Positions 50,732-59,926 of a DNA stretch of 64,000 nucleotides are shown here, in pieces. Made by a program: the position numbers and the translations under genes. The stretch is from Paenibacillus_G elgii_A (GTDB taxonomy: Bacteria; Bacillota; Bacilli; Paenibacillales; NBRC-103111), in contig JBHJMN010000015.1 in the NCBI GenBank assembly GCA_042219835.1, forward strand, positions 56,007-120,006, in the 5' to 3' direction. Each line of letters begins with the position of its first letter. Position 1 is the stretch's first letter. Under the pieces are notes generated by a model that saw only the letters and a program-made list of their open reading frames with translations, did not search any database and was not told the origin of the DNA.

Positions 50732-51601
50732 TTAAAATTTGGCAAAGTAATCAATCATAAACTGCCGAAAAATTCGGGAGGATTCTGTAAGATAGCGATC
50801 TCTTACCCAGGATAACCATAGGATTCGTTGACATATAGGCTCCTCGATATGCAAAAGAATAATGGAAGAACCCGTTGTGCCCCCCCATGAAACTCCAGGA
50901 ATAAAGGCTACCCCCAAGCCTGCTTTCACCAGCCTGCTTACGGTAGCAGGATCATCCGTTTCGAACACGATGCGTGGAGTAAACCCGGCAAGCCTGCAAA
51001 AGTCATCGGTTAATCCTCTCAAGCTTTTACCTGGTCTTAAACTAATAAAATCTTCATCTGCTACCTCTTGCAGCTGGATGCTTGAACGTCCAGCCAAACG
51101 ATGATTAGCTGGAACGGCTAGAAATATTTTTTCATTTACCAAGGGTGTACTCTGGATATTCTGGAGTTCAAGCGGCGCTGAAGAGATACATAAGTCAAAG
51201 TTGGGTTGAATGGCTGATCTGGAGACATGCTGGAGTAAATGAAATCCAATACTGGAGTATTGTTTACGAAATTCCACCAGGATATCCGATAAAATATGGG
51301 AACCTACAAGAATTGCAAGATCGATATACTTGTGTTTCTCTAAACTGAGGTCGGCCAGTTCCCGTTTTCCGTCTTCTAACGAGCTTAAAGCTTTTTCCAC
51401 ATGTTTTAAGAATGCGCTTCCATTCTGATTTAGCTTGATATGCTTTCCTACCCGGTCAAAAAGCTGTACGCCCAGTTCCTTTTCTAACAGGGAGATCATT
51501 TTGCTAAGAGCGGGTTGGACGATGCACAATTCTTCTGCGGCCCGGGTCATATGTTCATGGCGGGCGACGGTTTGAAAATATTTTAGCTGCAAAAGCTCCA
51601 T
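50732..51601 (-). CDS. LysR-family regulator, probable regulator of the mdc operon
   Basis: Start taken at ATG 51601 (MELLQLKYFQTVARHEHMTR) with GGAGGG six bases upstream; the frame to 51802 covers the intergenic region. 289 residues: HTH (AAEELCIVQPALSKMISLLE) and C-terminal effector domain. It is divergent from, and shares an intergenic region with, the M20 hydrolase-AbgT-mdc operon, the standard position for an MdcR/MauR-like LysR regulator that responds to malonate or the operon's substrate. Confidence 0.82.
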   Translation of the reverse strand: MELLQLKYFQTVARHEHMTRAAEELCIVQPALSKMISLLEKELGVQLFDRVGKHIKLNQNGSAFLKHVEKALSSLEDGKRELADLSLEKHKYIDLAILVGSHILSDILVEFRKQYSSIGFHLLQHVSRSAIQPNFDLCISSAPLELQNIQSTPLVNEKIFLAVPANHRLAGRSSIQLQEVADEDFISLRPGKSLRGLTDDFCRLAGFTPRIVFETDDPATVSRLVKAGLGVAFIPGVSWGGTTGSSIILLHIEEPICQRILWLSWVRDRYLTESSRIFRQFMIDYFAKF

Positions 51602-51739
51602 CTTCATCCCTCCTATATAACTCTTTATATCAAATAATATAAAAATATATATTAGATTGCATCGATTTAGTAAAGGTATAATTTTAAAAAATAGATCATG
51701 CGGATGGGTAATGCGAGAAAACATAGCCGGGAAAGGACA
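51602..51739. promoter_or_regulatory. Divergent promoter region between the LysR gene and the mdc operon
   Basis: 138 bases, very AT-rich (runs such as ATATATATTAG). Contains the divergent promoters and must contain LysR sites; I see several short A/T dyads but no single convincing T-N11-A. Both start codons face away from it. Confidence 0.6.
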
Positions 51740-53125
51740 ATGAAGAACATGACAATAAGTCTTGAGAAAATTGAATCCATCATCTGTGACCGAAAAGAAC
51801 AATATTTAGCGCAACTGTTTACGCTGCTGCGACAAAAAAGCATCAGCGCCCAAAATGATGGTATTGTAGAGTGTGCCGAGCTGTTAAGGGAATTCATGGA
51901 GGAGATTGGGATTCAAACACGTTTAATCGAAACGAAAGGAAATCCTGTCGTGTATGGTCAGCTCCTTAAAAATGAAAGCGCATTCACTTTGCTCATCTAT
52001 GGTCATTATGATGTCCAGCCACCAGACCCCCTCGAAGAGTGGTTGTCCCCGCCTTTTGAGCCTACGATTCGGGACGGGAAAATTTACTGCCGAGGCGCAG
52101 GGGATAACAAAGGCCAGCTTATGGCTCAAGTTCTCGCGGTCAAAACTTATTTGGACGCCTATGGCGAGCTTCCGATCAATGTGAAATTTGTATTCGAGGG
52201 AGAAGAAGAGCGAAGCAGCGTCAACCTTCCTTCCTTTGTCCGAGAAAATAAGGAGCTTTTAAAAGCAGATCTGGTCTACACGTCGGATGGGCCATCCCAT
52301 GAAAGCGGAAATCCCTTAATCTTATTAGGAGTTAGAGGGAACCTCAAGGTACAGTTAACTGCGGCTGGGGCCGACTGGGATAATCATTCGGGAAACAAAG
52401 GGAATATTGTTCCTAACCCGATCTGGAAACTTATCAATCTATTTCTCACCCTGCGGGATGGCGATGAACGTGTATTAATTGAAGGTTTTTATGACAACAT
52501 ACGTCAACCTACCGAATTTGAGCTTCGGCTTCTGAAGGAGATCCCTTATAATCGGGATGAAATTTCCGAAAAAATCGGATACAAGGATTTGGCTTTGGAT
52601 GGAGAAACCTATTATCGCCGGCTCATGTTTGAACCGACTTTCAACATTTCCGGATTTCATAGCGGTTATGGCGGGAACGGGGTTAAAACCATTATCCCCT
52701 CAAAAGCTACAGCAAAAATGGATATTCGTTTAGTTGCGGATCAAGATCCTGAAGATATTTATCAAAAGCTTGTTCGTCATGTCAAAAAGCACGCACCCGA
52801 TATTGACGTACAATTCATGGGTGCCGTTGATCCATCCCGAACCAGCTCGAACCACGAATTGGTCAAAGTGGTCACAAGCGCCGTTCGAGAGGCTTATCAG
52901 TTGGAACCTATTATTCAACCCAGTTTAGGCGGCAGCTTGCCGGACTATGTATGGACAAAACTATTAGGCTTGCCATCGATTGTCGTTCCTTACGCCAATT
53001 TTGATGAAGCCAATCATTCTCCGAATGAAAATCTGAATATTGATCATTTTTTTAATGGGATAAAGTGTACGTGCCACGTGATTCATAAGCTTGGAGAACA
53101 TTCGAGAGCATTGATTTCCATATAG
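51740..53125 (+). CDS. M20-family metallopeptidase / amidohydrolase
   Basis: Start taken at ATG 51740 (MKNMTISLEKIES) with GGGAAAGG; ATG 51749 is also possible. 461 residues. Two-zinc M20 ligands: His and Asp in YGHYDVQPPDP, Asp in GAGDNKGQ, Glu-Glu in FEGEEERSS, and the late His in FDEANHSPNENL. M20 enzymes hydrolyse dipeptides, N-acyl amino acids and related amides. First gene of the malonate operon and only 16 bp upstream of the AbgT gene, which suggests that its product liberates malonate or an amino acid from an imported amide. Confidence 0.85.
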   Translation: MKNMTISLEKIESIICDRKEQYLAQLFTLLRQKSISAQNDGIVECAELLREFMEEIGIQTRLIETKGNPVVYGQLLKNESAFTLLIYGHYDVQPPDPLEEWLSPPFEPTIRDGKIYCRGAGDNKGQLMAQVLAVKTYLDAYGELPINVKFVFEGEEERSSVNLPSFVRENKELLKADLVYTSDGPSHESGNPLILLGVRGNLKVQLTAAGADWDNHSGNKGNIVPNPIWKLINLFLTLRDGDERVLIEGFYDNIRQPTEFELRLLKEIPYNRDEISEKIGYKDLALDGETYYRRLMFEPTFNISGFHSGYGGNGVKTIIPSKATAKMDIRLVADQDPEDIYQKLVRHVKKHAPDIDVQFMGAVDPSRTSSNHELVKVVTSAVREAYQLEPIIQPSLGGSLPDYVWTKLLGLPSIVVPYANFDEANHSPNENLNIDHFFNGIKCTCHVIHKLGEHSRALISI

Positions 53126-53141
53126 GAAGGAAGCGTGAAAT

Positions 53142-54677
53142 ATGGCTAAAATACAGCCTCTCATTCAAAACAATCCTAAAGGGCTGATGGGGTTTTTGAA
53201 CTGGATTGAACGTACAGGGAATCGTATCCCTCACCCTTTTACCGTATTTCTATATTTAATCTTGTTTGTTCTGGTCGCTTCGTGGATTGGCAGCTATTTG
53301 GGATTAAGCTCGATTCATCCTGGTACGGGGAAGGAGCTTCATATCAAAAGTTTAGTTTCTACTGAGGGTGTTCATTATATTTTGGAATCGACGGTCGATA
53401 ATTTTGTAAAGTTCAAGCCCTTAGGATTGGTTTTGGTCATGGTACTTGGTATCGGGTTGGCCGATAAGGTTGGATTGTTTGAAGCCACGATCAAAAAACT
53501 TCTTTTAAACGCGCCGAAAGCGGTCATTACGTATGGAGTATTGTTTGCCGCGTTTATCGGTCACTTGGCTTCAGATGCCGCTTATGTCATTATTCCACCG
53601 TTAGCAGCGATGGTATTCCGGTCGTTCGGGAGGCATCCTGTTGCCGGTCTTGTTACAGGTATAGCGGGGGTGGGGTGCGGATTTACAGCAAACATCTTTA
53701 TAGCCGGTACCGATGTACTTTTATCGGGGATTACCACCGAAGTGGCGCGAGCGGTTAACCCCAACGTTCAAGTAACGCCTATAGACAACTGGTATTTCAT
53801 GTCCCTTTCTGTCTTTGTGCTCACAATCGTCGGAGCGTTTATTACGGAACGGATTGTGGAACCACGGCTCGGAACCTATCAAGGAGAAGATTCGATTCCA
53901 CAAATGATTGAACTCAGCCCCTTAGTGAATAAAGCGCTTCGAAATGCTATGGTTGCAGCATTGATCTATATTGGCTTCCTTGCCACTGTCCTTTTTATTC
54001 CTCATTCCCCTTTGAGGGGAGAGGATGGAGGAATTCTAACATCTCCATTTATGGAAGGGATTATCCCCATTATTTTATGTTTCTTCATTGTTACGGGTTT
54101 AGCTTACGGAATTACGATGAAAAAGGTTACTTGCACAGCCGATGTAGTCAAGCTCATGTCAGACTCGATAAAAGATATGTCCGGCTTTATCGCATTGGCC
54201 TTTATTATTTCACAGTTTATCGCTTATCTGAACTGGAGCAATTTGACCATGTGGATTGCGGTCAGCGGTTCCGAAATGTTGAAAGCGGTTCATTTGACAG
54301 GCTTCCCGGCAATACTCCTTTTTACGTTCGTAGCCGTCATCATGGCTCTGCTTATTACTAGCGGATCTGCCCTATGGTCGGTGCTTGCGCCAATCTTTGT
54401 TCCCATGCTGATGCTGCTAAACTTTCATCCCGCTTTTATCCAAGTGGCTTATCGAATTGCGGATTCCGCAACGAATATGATTACCCCGCTTAATCCTTTT
54501 GTAGCTGTTATGCTTGGCTTCTTGGCACGGTATGACAAGAAAGCGGGTTTGGGGACGCACATCTCGTTAATTTTTCCTTACACTGTCGCTTTCCTTATTA
54601 TATGGGTTCTCATGCTCTGCCTATTTGGACTATTGGGAATCCCTGTAGGGCCAGGCGTTACCATGTACCTTAAATAA
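53142..54677 (+). CDS. AbgT-family transporter
   Basis: 511 residues, about 12-13 membrane segments; starts at ATG 53142 behind AGGAAGGAAG. FIGHLASDAAYVIIPPLAAM and GITTEVARAVNPNVQVTPID are AbgT landmark sequences. AbgT family members import p-aminobenzoyl-glutamate, an N-acyl amino acid, and in some bacteria act as drug exporters. Between the M20 hydrolase and mdcA it most simply imports an amide substrate of the M20 enzyme. Confidence 0.85.
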   Translation: MAKIQPLIQNNPKGLMGFLNWIERTGNRIPHPFTVFLYLILFVLVASWIGSYLGLSSIHPGTGKELHIKSLVSTEGVHYILESTVDNFVKFKPLGLVLVMVLGIGLADKVGLFEATIKKLLLNAPKAVITYGVLFAAFIGHLASDAAYVIIPPLAAMVFRSFGRHPVAGLVTGIAGVGCGFTANIFIAGTDVLLSGITTEVARAVNPNVQVTPIDNWYFMSLSVFVLTIVGAFITERIVEPRLGTYQGEDSIPQMIELSPLVNKALRNAMVAALIYIGFLATVLFIPHSPLRGEDGGILTSPFMEGIIPIILCFFIVTGLAYGITMKKVTCTADVVKLMSDSIKDMSGFIALAFIISQFIAYLNWSNLTMWIAVSGSEMLKAVHLTGFPAILLFTFVAVIMALLITSGSALWSVLAPIFVPMLMLLNFHPAFIQVAYRIADSATNMITPLNPFVAVMLGFLARYDKKAGLGTHISLIFPYTVAFLIIWVLMLCLFGLLGIPVGPGVTMYLK

Positions 54678-54732
54678 GTCTTCCGAGGAACCAACACATT
54701 TCTATTGAAAAAGGAAGGAAGGGTGCGACGTT

Positions 54733-56394
54733 ATGAACCGGCAAACACTAGATCAAGCAACTGGGAGATCGTGGACGACACGTCGTGATCAGAAGAATAG
54801 CCGCTTGGAGAAAATCAAATGTTTTATGAAGGGACGCGTACTCCCTGCAGAGCGCATCGTCAACGCCCTGGAGTCTATACTGGCGCCAGGCGATCGAGTG
54901 GTATTGGAAGGGAACAATCAGAAACAGGCGACATTTTTATCTCGGGCTCTAGCCATGGCGGACCCGAAAAAAGTAAACCGTCTGCACATGATCATGTCCA
55001 GCATTTCCCGCCCGGAACACCTTGATCTATTCGAAAAAGGAATCGCAAGAAAAGTCGATTTTGCTTATGCCGGTCCACAAAGCCTTCGTATTTCACAAAT
55101 GCTCGAGGATGGGCAGATTGAGATCGGGTCCATTCATACGTACCTGGAGTTATATGCGCGGATGTTTGTCGACCTCATCCCCAATGTCGCCCTCGTCGCC
55201 GCTGACAAAGCGGATGCGGAAGGAAATCTGTATACCGGTCCGAACACAGAGGAGACGCCAACGATCGTTGAAGCGACGGCGTTTCGCAACGGCATCGTTA
55301 TTGTACAGGTCAACGAAATGGTTGACCGTCTACCGCGTGTGGATATTCCCGCATCCTGGGTGGATATTGTTGTCCAAGCCGACGAGCCTTATCAATTGGA
55401 GGCTTTGTTCACCAGAGATCCTCGCTTGATCACAGAAACGCAAATTTTGATGGCCATGATCGCCATTCGGGGCGTATACGAGCGTCATGAGGTACAATCG
55501 CTGAATCATGGCGTTGGATTTAATACAGCCGCGATTGAATTACTATTGCCGACGTACGGCGAAAAGCTCGGTCTTCGCGGGAAGATATGCAAACATTGGG
55601 CTCTTAATCCTCACCCTACAATGATTCCGGCTATTGAGAGCGGATGGGTGGAAAGCATTCACTGTTTTGGCGGGGAGGTAGGAATGGAGGCGTATACGGC
55701 TGCACGTCCCGATGTTTTTTTTACGGGTTCGGACGGCAGCTTGCGCTCGAACCGCGCCTATTCGCAAATGGCCGGTCAATATGGAGTGGATCTATTTATT
55801 GGCTCCACGCTCCAAATGGACGCTGTCGGAAATTCCTCAACCGTGACGTCCGGTCGACTGACAGGCTTCGGCGGCGCCCCTAATATGGGTCATGATCCTC
55901 GTGGACGACGCCACGCAACTCCGGCTTGGCTGAATATGATCTCCGAGGAAGGAACAATCGTAAGAGGAAAGAAGCTTGTTGTCCAAATGGCTGAAACGTT
56001 CCAAAAAGGAGACCAACCCACGTTTGTTGAATCTCTGGACGCCGTAGAGGTTGGGCTTGATGCCAATATGCCCATCGCACCGGTTATGATCTATGGGGAC
56101 GATGTAACTCATGTTGTAACTGAAGAAGGAGTTGCCTATCTTTATAAAGCACGCGACCTCGAAGAACGTAAATTAGCGATTGCGGCTGTTGCCGGAGTCT
56201 CTCCCCTTGGTCGTTATCATGACCTGTCCTTAAACGACCGGCTCCGCAGCGATGGTTTAGTCGCGTTTCCGGAAGACCTTGGAATCCGTCGCACGGATGC
56301 GAAGCGTTCTCTGTTGGCAGCCAAAAGCGTAGAGGATTTGGTCGAATGGTCGGGAGGACTCTACAAACCACCGGCGAAATTCCGGAGTTGGTAA
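54733..56394 (+). CDS. mdcA: Malonate decarboxylase alpha subunit (acetyl-S-ACP:malonate ACP transferase)
   Basis: 553 residues; ATG 54733 behind AAAGGAAGGAAGG. CoA-transferase fold; VEATAFRNGIVIVQVNEMVD, LGLRGKICKHWALNPHPTMI, SIHCFGGEVGMEAYTAARPD and DAVGNSSTVTSGRLTGFGGA are distinctive MdcA segments. It swaps the acetyl group on the MdcC carrier for malonate. First mdc gene; the next start lies two bases past its stop. Confidence 0.93.
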   Translation: MNRQTLDQATGRSWTTRRDQKNSRLEKIKCFMKGRVLPAERIVNALESILAPGDRVVLEGNNQKQATFLSRALAMADPKKVNRLHMIMSSISRPEHLDLFEKGIARKVDFAYAGPQSLRISQMLEDGQIEIGSIHTYLELYARMFVDLIPNVALVAADKADAEGNLYTGPNTEETPTIVEATAFRNGIVIVQVNEMVDRLPRVDIPASWVDIVVQADEPYQLEALFTRDPRLITETQILMAMIAIRGVYERHEVQSLNHGVGFNTAAIELLLPTYGEKLGLRGKICKHWALNPHPTMIPAIESGWVESIHCFGGEVGMEAYTAARPDVFFTGSDGSLRSNRAYSQMAGQYGVDLFIGSTLQMDAVGNSSTVTSGRLTGFGGAPNMGHDPRGRRHATPAWLNMISEEGTIVRGKKLVVQMAETFQKGDQPTFVESLDAVEVGLDANMPIAPVMIYGDDVTHVVTEEGVAYLYKARDLEERKLAIAAVAGVSPLGRYHDLSLNDRLRSDGLVAFPEDLGIRRTDAKRSLLAAKSVEDLVEWSGGLYKPPAKFRSW

Positions 56395-56395
56395 G

Positions 56396-57298
56396 ATGAT
56401 CGAATATTCTGTTCCATGGACGAATGCTGATTCGTGCAGCACATGGCTCGCTGATTTTGTCACAAAAGCACTGATCGATGAAGCAGAGCTTACTCCGAAG
56501 CCTGGCTTGGTTGACATGGAAACGGCAGGAGCCCATACGGACTTGCATATTGATCTCATGCGGCGATCCGCTCAAGCCTTGCGTGAAACATTTGCCGAGA
56601 TGGCGCGCGTTGCCTTTCGAAGTAAGCCGAATCAAGAGCTGCGCGAGCAATTAGCACGGATTGGGCGTGACGGCGAAGAAGTGATGTTAGAAGCAACAGG
56701 AGGAACGAATACGCACCGCGGGGCCATTTGGGCACTAGGTCTATTGACCGCTGGCGCCGCAATCCATGGACCCCCTGCCTCTCCGAAAGAGATTGCAGCA
56801 CTTGCCGGAGAGATTGCGCGTTATCCGGACCGGTTTGCTCCCGTTAGAACTACAAATGGAATACGCGTTCAGCAGCAGTATAAGGTTTCCGGCGCCACCG
56901 GAGAGGCACAGCAGGGATTCCCGCACGTGATTCACATCGGATTGCCGACGCTGCAGTCATCCCGCCACCGCGGCGCATCCGAGAGCCAAGCCAAATTGGA
57001 TGCCCTGCTGGCGATTATAGCCAGTCTTGATGACACTTGTCTGCTGCACCGGGGCGGTAGGGAAGCGCTCCACTTTGCGAAGCAAGGGGCACGCCATGTT
57101 CTTGTATTAGGCGGAACGTCCACCGAAGAAGGCTGGAATGCCCTTCGGCAGTTAGATACGGGTCTGATCGCCCGTAATGCTTCGCCTGGCGGAAGTGCCG
57201 ATCTTCTCGCCGCCACATTGTTTTTAGATCATCTCTCGATGTACGGATCTAATCGATATAAGGTCGTAATAGGAGGTGCCTTTGGGTGGAACAATTAA
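56396..57298 (+). CDS. mdcB: Triphosphoribosyl-dephospho-CoA synthase
   Basis: 300 residues; ATG 56396. Makes the 2'-(5''-triphosphoribosyl)-3'-dephospho-CoA precursor of the MdcC prosthetic group. LIDEAELTPKPGLVDMETAG, then GGTNTHRGAIWALGLLTAGA and KQGARHVLVLGGTSTEEGWN are MdcB/CitG family features. Overlaps mdcC by 13 bp. Confidence 0.92.
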   Translation: MIEYSVPWTNADSCSTWLADFVTKALIDEAELTPKPGLVDMETAGAHTDLHIDLMRRSAQALRETFAEMARVAFRSKPNQELREQLARIGRDGEEVMLEATGGTNTHRGAIWALGLLTAGAAIHGPPASPKEIAALAGEIARYPDRFAPVRTTNGIRVQQQYKVSGATGEAQQGFPHVIHIGLPTLQSSRHRGASESQAKLDALLAIIASLDDTCLLHRGGREALHFAKQGARHVLVLGGTSTEEGWNALRQLDTGLIARNASPGGSADLLAATLFLDHLSMYGSNRYKVVIGGAFGWNN

Positions 57299-57582
57299 CG
57301 TTTGAATATTACGCTAAACAAAAAGTATCACGGCGTGCACACGTCGGAGTGGCCGGTTCCGGGGACTTGGAAATCTTGATTGAGCCTTGTCAAGAGCAAC
57401 GGGCCTATGTGGTGATTCGTACTCGGTCGAATGGGTTTGGGAAAACGTGGAAAGCGGTGCTGGATCGCTTTTTTACCGTCTACGATTTGGCTGTGTCCAT
57501 AGAAATCAATGACTTTGGAGCAACACCCGGCGTCGTATCGCTTCGATTGGCGCAAGCTGTGGAGGTGCTTATTGGTGAATAA
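57286..57582 (+). CDS. mdcC: Malonate decarboxylase acyl carrier protein
   Basis: 98 residues, GTG 57286 with AATAGGAGGTGCC. Delta subunit carrying the prosthetic group on the Ser in VAGSGDLEILIE. NDFGATPGVVSLRLAQAVEV follows the family. Small size is normal. Overlaps both neighbours, so production is coupled. Confidence 0.9.
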   Translation: MEQLTFEYYAKQKVSRRAHVGVAGSGDLEILIEPCQEQRAYVVIRTRSNGFGKTWKAVLDRFFTVYDLAVSIEINDFGATPGVVSLRLAQAVEVLIGE

Positions 57583-59293
57583 CATGCTTTTGAAACATAG
57601 CTTCATTGAATTAAATGCCAGAGAGAAAGCTGCGGCGATCCTCGACCCGGATACTTTTCGCGAGATCCTCGGGCCCTTTGATCGAATAGAGTCTCCTCAC
57701 CTCGCGCCTCAGGGCATTGTTCCACAGAGTGATGATGGTGTAGTCATTGCTCGCGGCTTAATCGATGGAGCTTCCGCTGTCGTCATCGCCATCGAAGGCG
57801 CTTTTCAAGGAGGAGGAATTGGAGAAGTTTCCGGCGCCAAGATCGCAGGGGCACTTGAACAAGCGTTGAAAGACAATGAAGAGGGCATTCGTACGAAACC
57901 TGTATTATTGCTTGAGACCGGGGGCGTGAGATTGCAGGAAGGAAACTATGGGTTGCTCGCCATTGCAGAAATGCAAGCTGCCATTGTGGCATTGCGCCGC
58001 TACGTACCCGTCGTAGGTGTCGTGTCGGGGATGATCGGTTGTTTTGGCGGCATGTCGATCACGTCTGCCTTATGCACAGCTCTGATCATGACTCGTCAAG
58101 GACGGTTGCAGCTAAACGGACCTGAAGTCATTGAACAGGAAGCGGGAATCCGGGAGTTCGATTCGAGTGACCGTCAACTCATCTGGAGCACGGTTGGTGG
58201 CGAGCAGCGATTTGAAACCGGTATGGTTGATACCTTGGTCCATGACGACGTGGCAGAAATTTATCAGGCTGTTCGTGATGCATGTCAGCAAGACGTGCCG
58301 CTTGAAGCTCGTAGTTCCCAGGTGGAACGGTTTCTTTCCCGGCTTGCCGTTATTGACCCCTCCGCTCCTCTCGATGCTTCACGGCTACGGGCCTTATGGG
58401 GACGGGATCAAGAGCAAGAGATCTCCCCTGCTGACGAACGGATCAGGCGCTTGGAAGAAGTGTGGCGCCAGACAGAATCGAAAGATAGGAGTCGTGGGAG
58501 AACGTGGTTTGAAGCGTTGACCGGCGCAGCGAAGCCGGAAAAGGCAGGGGCGCCATCTGTGTTGTGCGCAGATGCCTCCTTAGACGGTGAGTGCGTTCGT
58601 TATATTGCGGTCGTTCCCAATGCAAAAAACCGATTCCCCCGTGCCCGCCACGGCGAGGTAGGTTTGGACGAGGGCTGGACCATCGCACGATATGTCCGTG
58701 ATGCCATCAAAGCTGATGAACACGGTAAGCGCCGAGCGATCGTTGCCATTGTCGACGTGCCGAGTCAAGCTTATGGCTACCGGGAGGAATTGCTGGGTAT
58801 TCATTTGGCTTGTGCCGCTGCCGCAGACGCCTACGCATCCGCCCGATTGGCTGGACATCCTGTCATTACGTTCCTTGTTGGAAACGCCATTTCAGGCGCT
58901 TTTCTTGCCCACGGATTACAGGCCAGCCGCCTCCTCGCGCTGGATGATCCCAGTGTTGCAGTACAAGTGATGTCCCGAACATCTGCCGCTCGCGTCACCC
59001 GCCGATCGATCGAAGAGCTGGAAGAAGCGGCCAAAAAGCTGCCCGCGACCGCTTACGATATACGTTCCTTTGCTTCACTAGGTTCATTGCACGAATTACT
59101 AGCGGACGTGTCTGCCAATGAGCCTGCGCAATCAGACATCGAGATCGTGCAAAGCAAATTAAAAAATGCGATTTCCGAGACACGAATCGCGACAAGGGAT
59201 TTAAGTCGTCGATTGACTTCCGATCATGCCCGAAAGGGACGAGCGGCATCCATCAAAGTACGTGCCCATATGGCGGAACAATGGAACTGTTAG
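57575..59293 (+). CDS. mdcDE: Fused malonate decarboxylase beta/gamma subunits (MdcD-MdcE)
   Basis: GTG 57575 chosen because GGAGGTGCTTATTG precedes it; the frame to 57509 lies inside mdcC. About 572 residues in two crotonase-like halves: residues about 1-265 match MdcD (LLETGGVRLQEGNYGLLAIA, GVVSGMIGCFGGMSITSALC) and about 290-570 match MdcE (AVVDVPSQAYGYREELLGIH, THGLQASRL-type AHGLQASRLLALDDPS). In Klebsiella and Pseudomonas MdcD and MdcE are separate; here they form one chain. Decarboxylates malonyl-S-ACP to acetyl-S-ACP. Confidence 0.92.
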   Translation: MNNMLLKHSFIELNAREKAAAILDPDTFREILGPFDRIESPHLAPQGIVPQSDDGVVIARGLIDGASAVVIAIEGAFQGGGIGEVSGAKIAGALEQALKDNEEGIRTKPVLLLETGGVRLQEGNYGLLAIAEMQAAIVALRRYVPVVGVVSGMIGCFGGMSITSALCTALIMTRQGRLQLNGPEVIEQEAGIREFDSSDRQLIWSTVGGEQRFETGMVDTLVHDDVAEIYQAVRDACQQDVPLEARSSQVERFLSRLAVIDPSAPLDASRLRALWGRDQEQEISPADERIRRLEEVWRQTESKDRSRGRTWFEALTGAAKPEKAGAPSVLCADASLDGECVRYIAVVPNAKNRFPRARHGEVGLDEGWTIARYVRDAIKADEHGKRRAIVAIVDVPSQAYGYREELLGIHLACAAAADAYASARLAGHPVITFLVGNAISGAFLAHGLQASRLLALDDPSVAVQVMSRTSAARVTRRSIEELEEAAKKLPATAYDIRSFASLGSLHELLADVSANEPAQSDIEIVQSKLKNAISETRIATRDLSRRLTSDHARKGRAASIKVRAHMAEQWNC

Positions 59294-59904
59294 TTCATGA
59301 TCTGCTGCAAATTTGCCATATAGAGTCTATCGTCAGTAATGAAGAAGTACCACAATGGGTGTACGAATCGTTGCTTCAGTCCCCTTGGGTTGTTGTTCGC
59401 AGAGCGCCGTTCCAAGATGGCATGATTCCGATCGGGGTACGTGGTGAACATAGAAATCAACGTTTCGGCGCTTATCTTCCATCCTCTGAGGTCATAATGA
59501 AAGTCACGCCGGAGCAGCTCGTCTCACAGGCCGGCTGGAGAACGAGCGCACGGCTTCATACCACTCGGGCTTTCCTGATCCTTGATATCGTTTCTTCGTA
59601 TTACGGTCGTTATGATTGGTCTTGGGGACTCACGGGCAGCGTCGGTTTCGAACTGGCAAGCTCTACACCGACTGCTCGTCCCGACAGCGACTTGGACATC
59701 GTGATCCGGATGCCTCAACCACTTGACGGGGAGACTGCAAGAACTCTCCACGATTGGCATGCTCAACTGCCGATTCGAGTAGATGCCCAGCTTGAGACTC
59801 CCTTCGGAGCGGTTGCACTCGCCGAGTATGCCCGTCATGAAAAGCAGGTACTCCTCCGTACAAGCTCCGGTCCTAAATTAGTGAACAATCCATGGTCTCC
59901 GTAA
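59281..59904 (+). CDS. mdcG: Malonate decarboxylase holo-ACP synthase
   Basis: 207 residues; ATG 59281. Nucleotidyltransferase that attaches the prosthetic group to MdcC; GSVGFELASSTPTARPDSDL is the family active-site stretch, with paired Asp in DSDLDIVI. Overlaps the mdcDE gene end by 13 bp. Confidence 0.92.
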   Translation: MELLVHDLLQICHIESIVSNEEVPQWVYESLLQSPWVVVRRAPFQDGMIPIGVRGEHRNQRFGAYLPSSEVIMKVTPEQLVSQAGWRTSARLHTTRAFLILDIVSSYYGRYDWSWGLTGSVGFELASSTPTARPDSDLDIVIRMPQPLDGETARTLHDWHAQLPIRVDAQLETPFGAVALAEYARHEKQVLLRTSSGPKLVNNPWSP

Positions 59905-59926
59905 ATAAGAATCGGGAGGATGGAAG

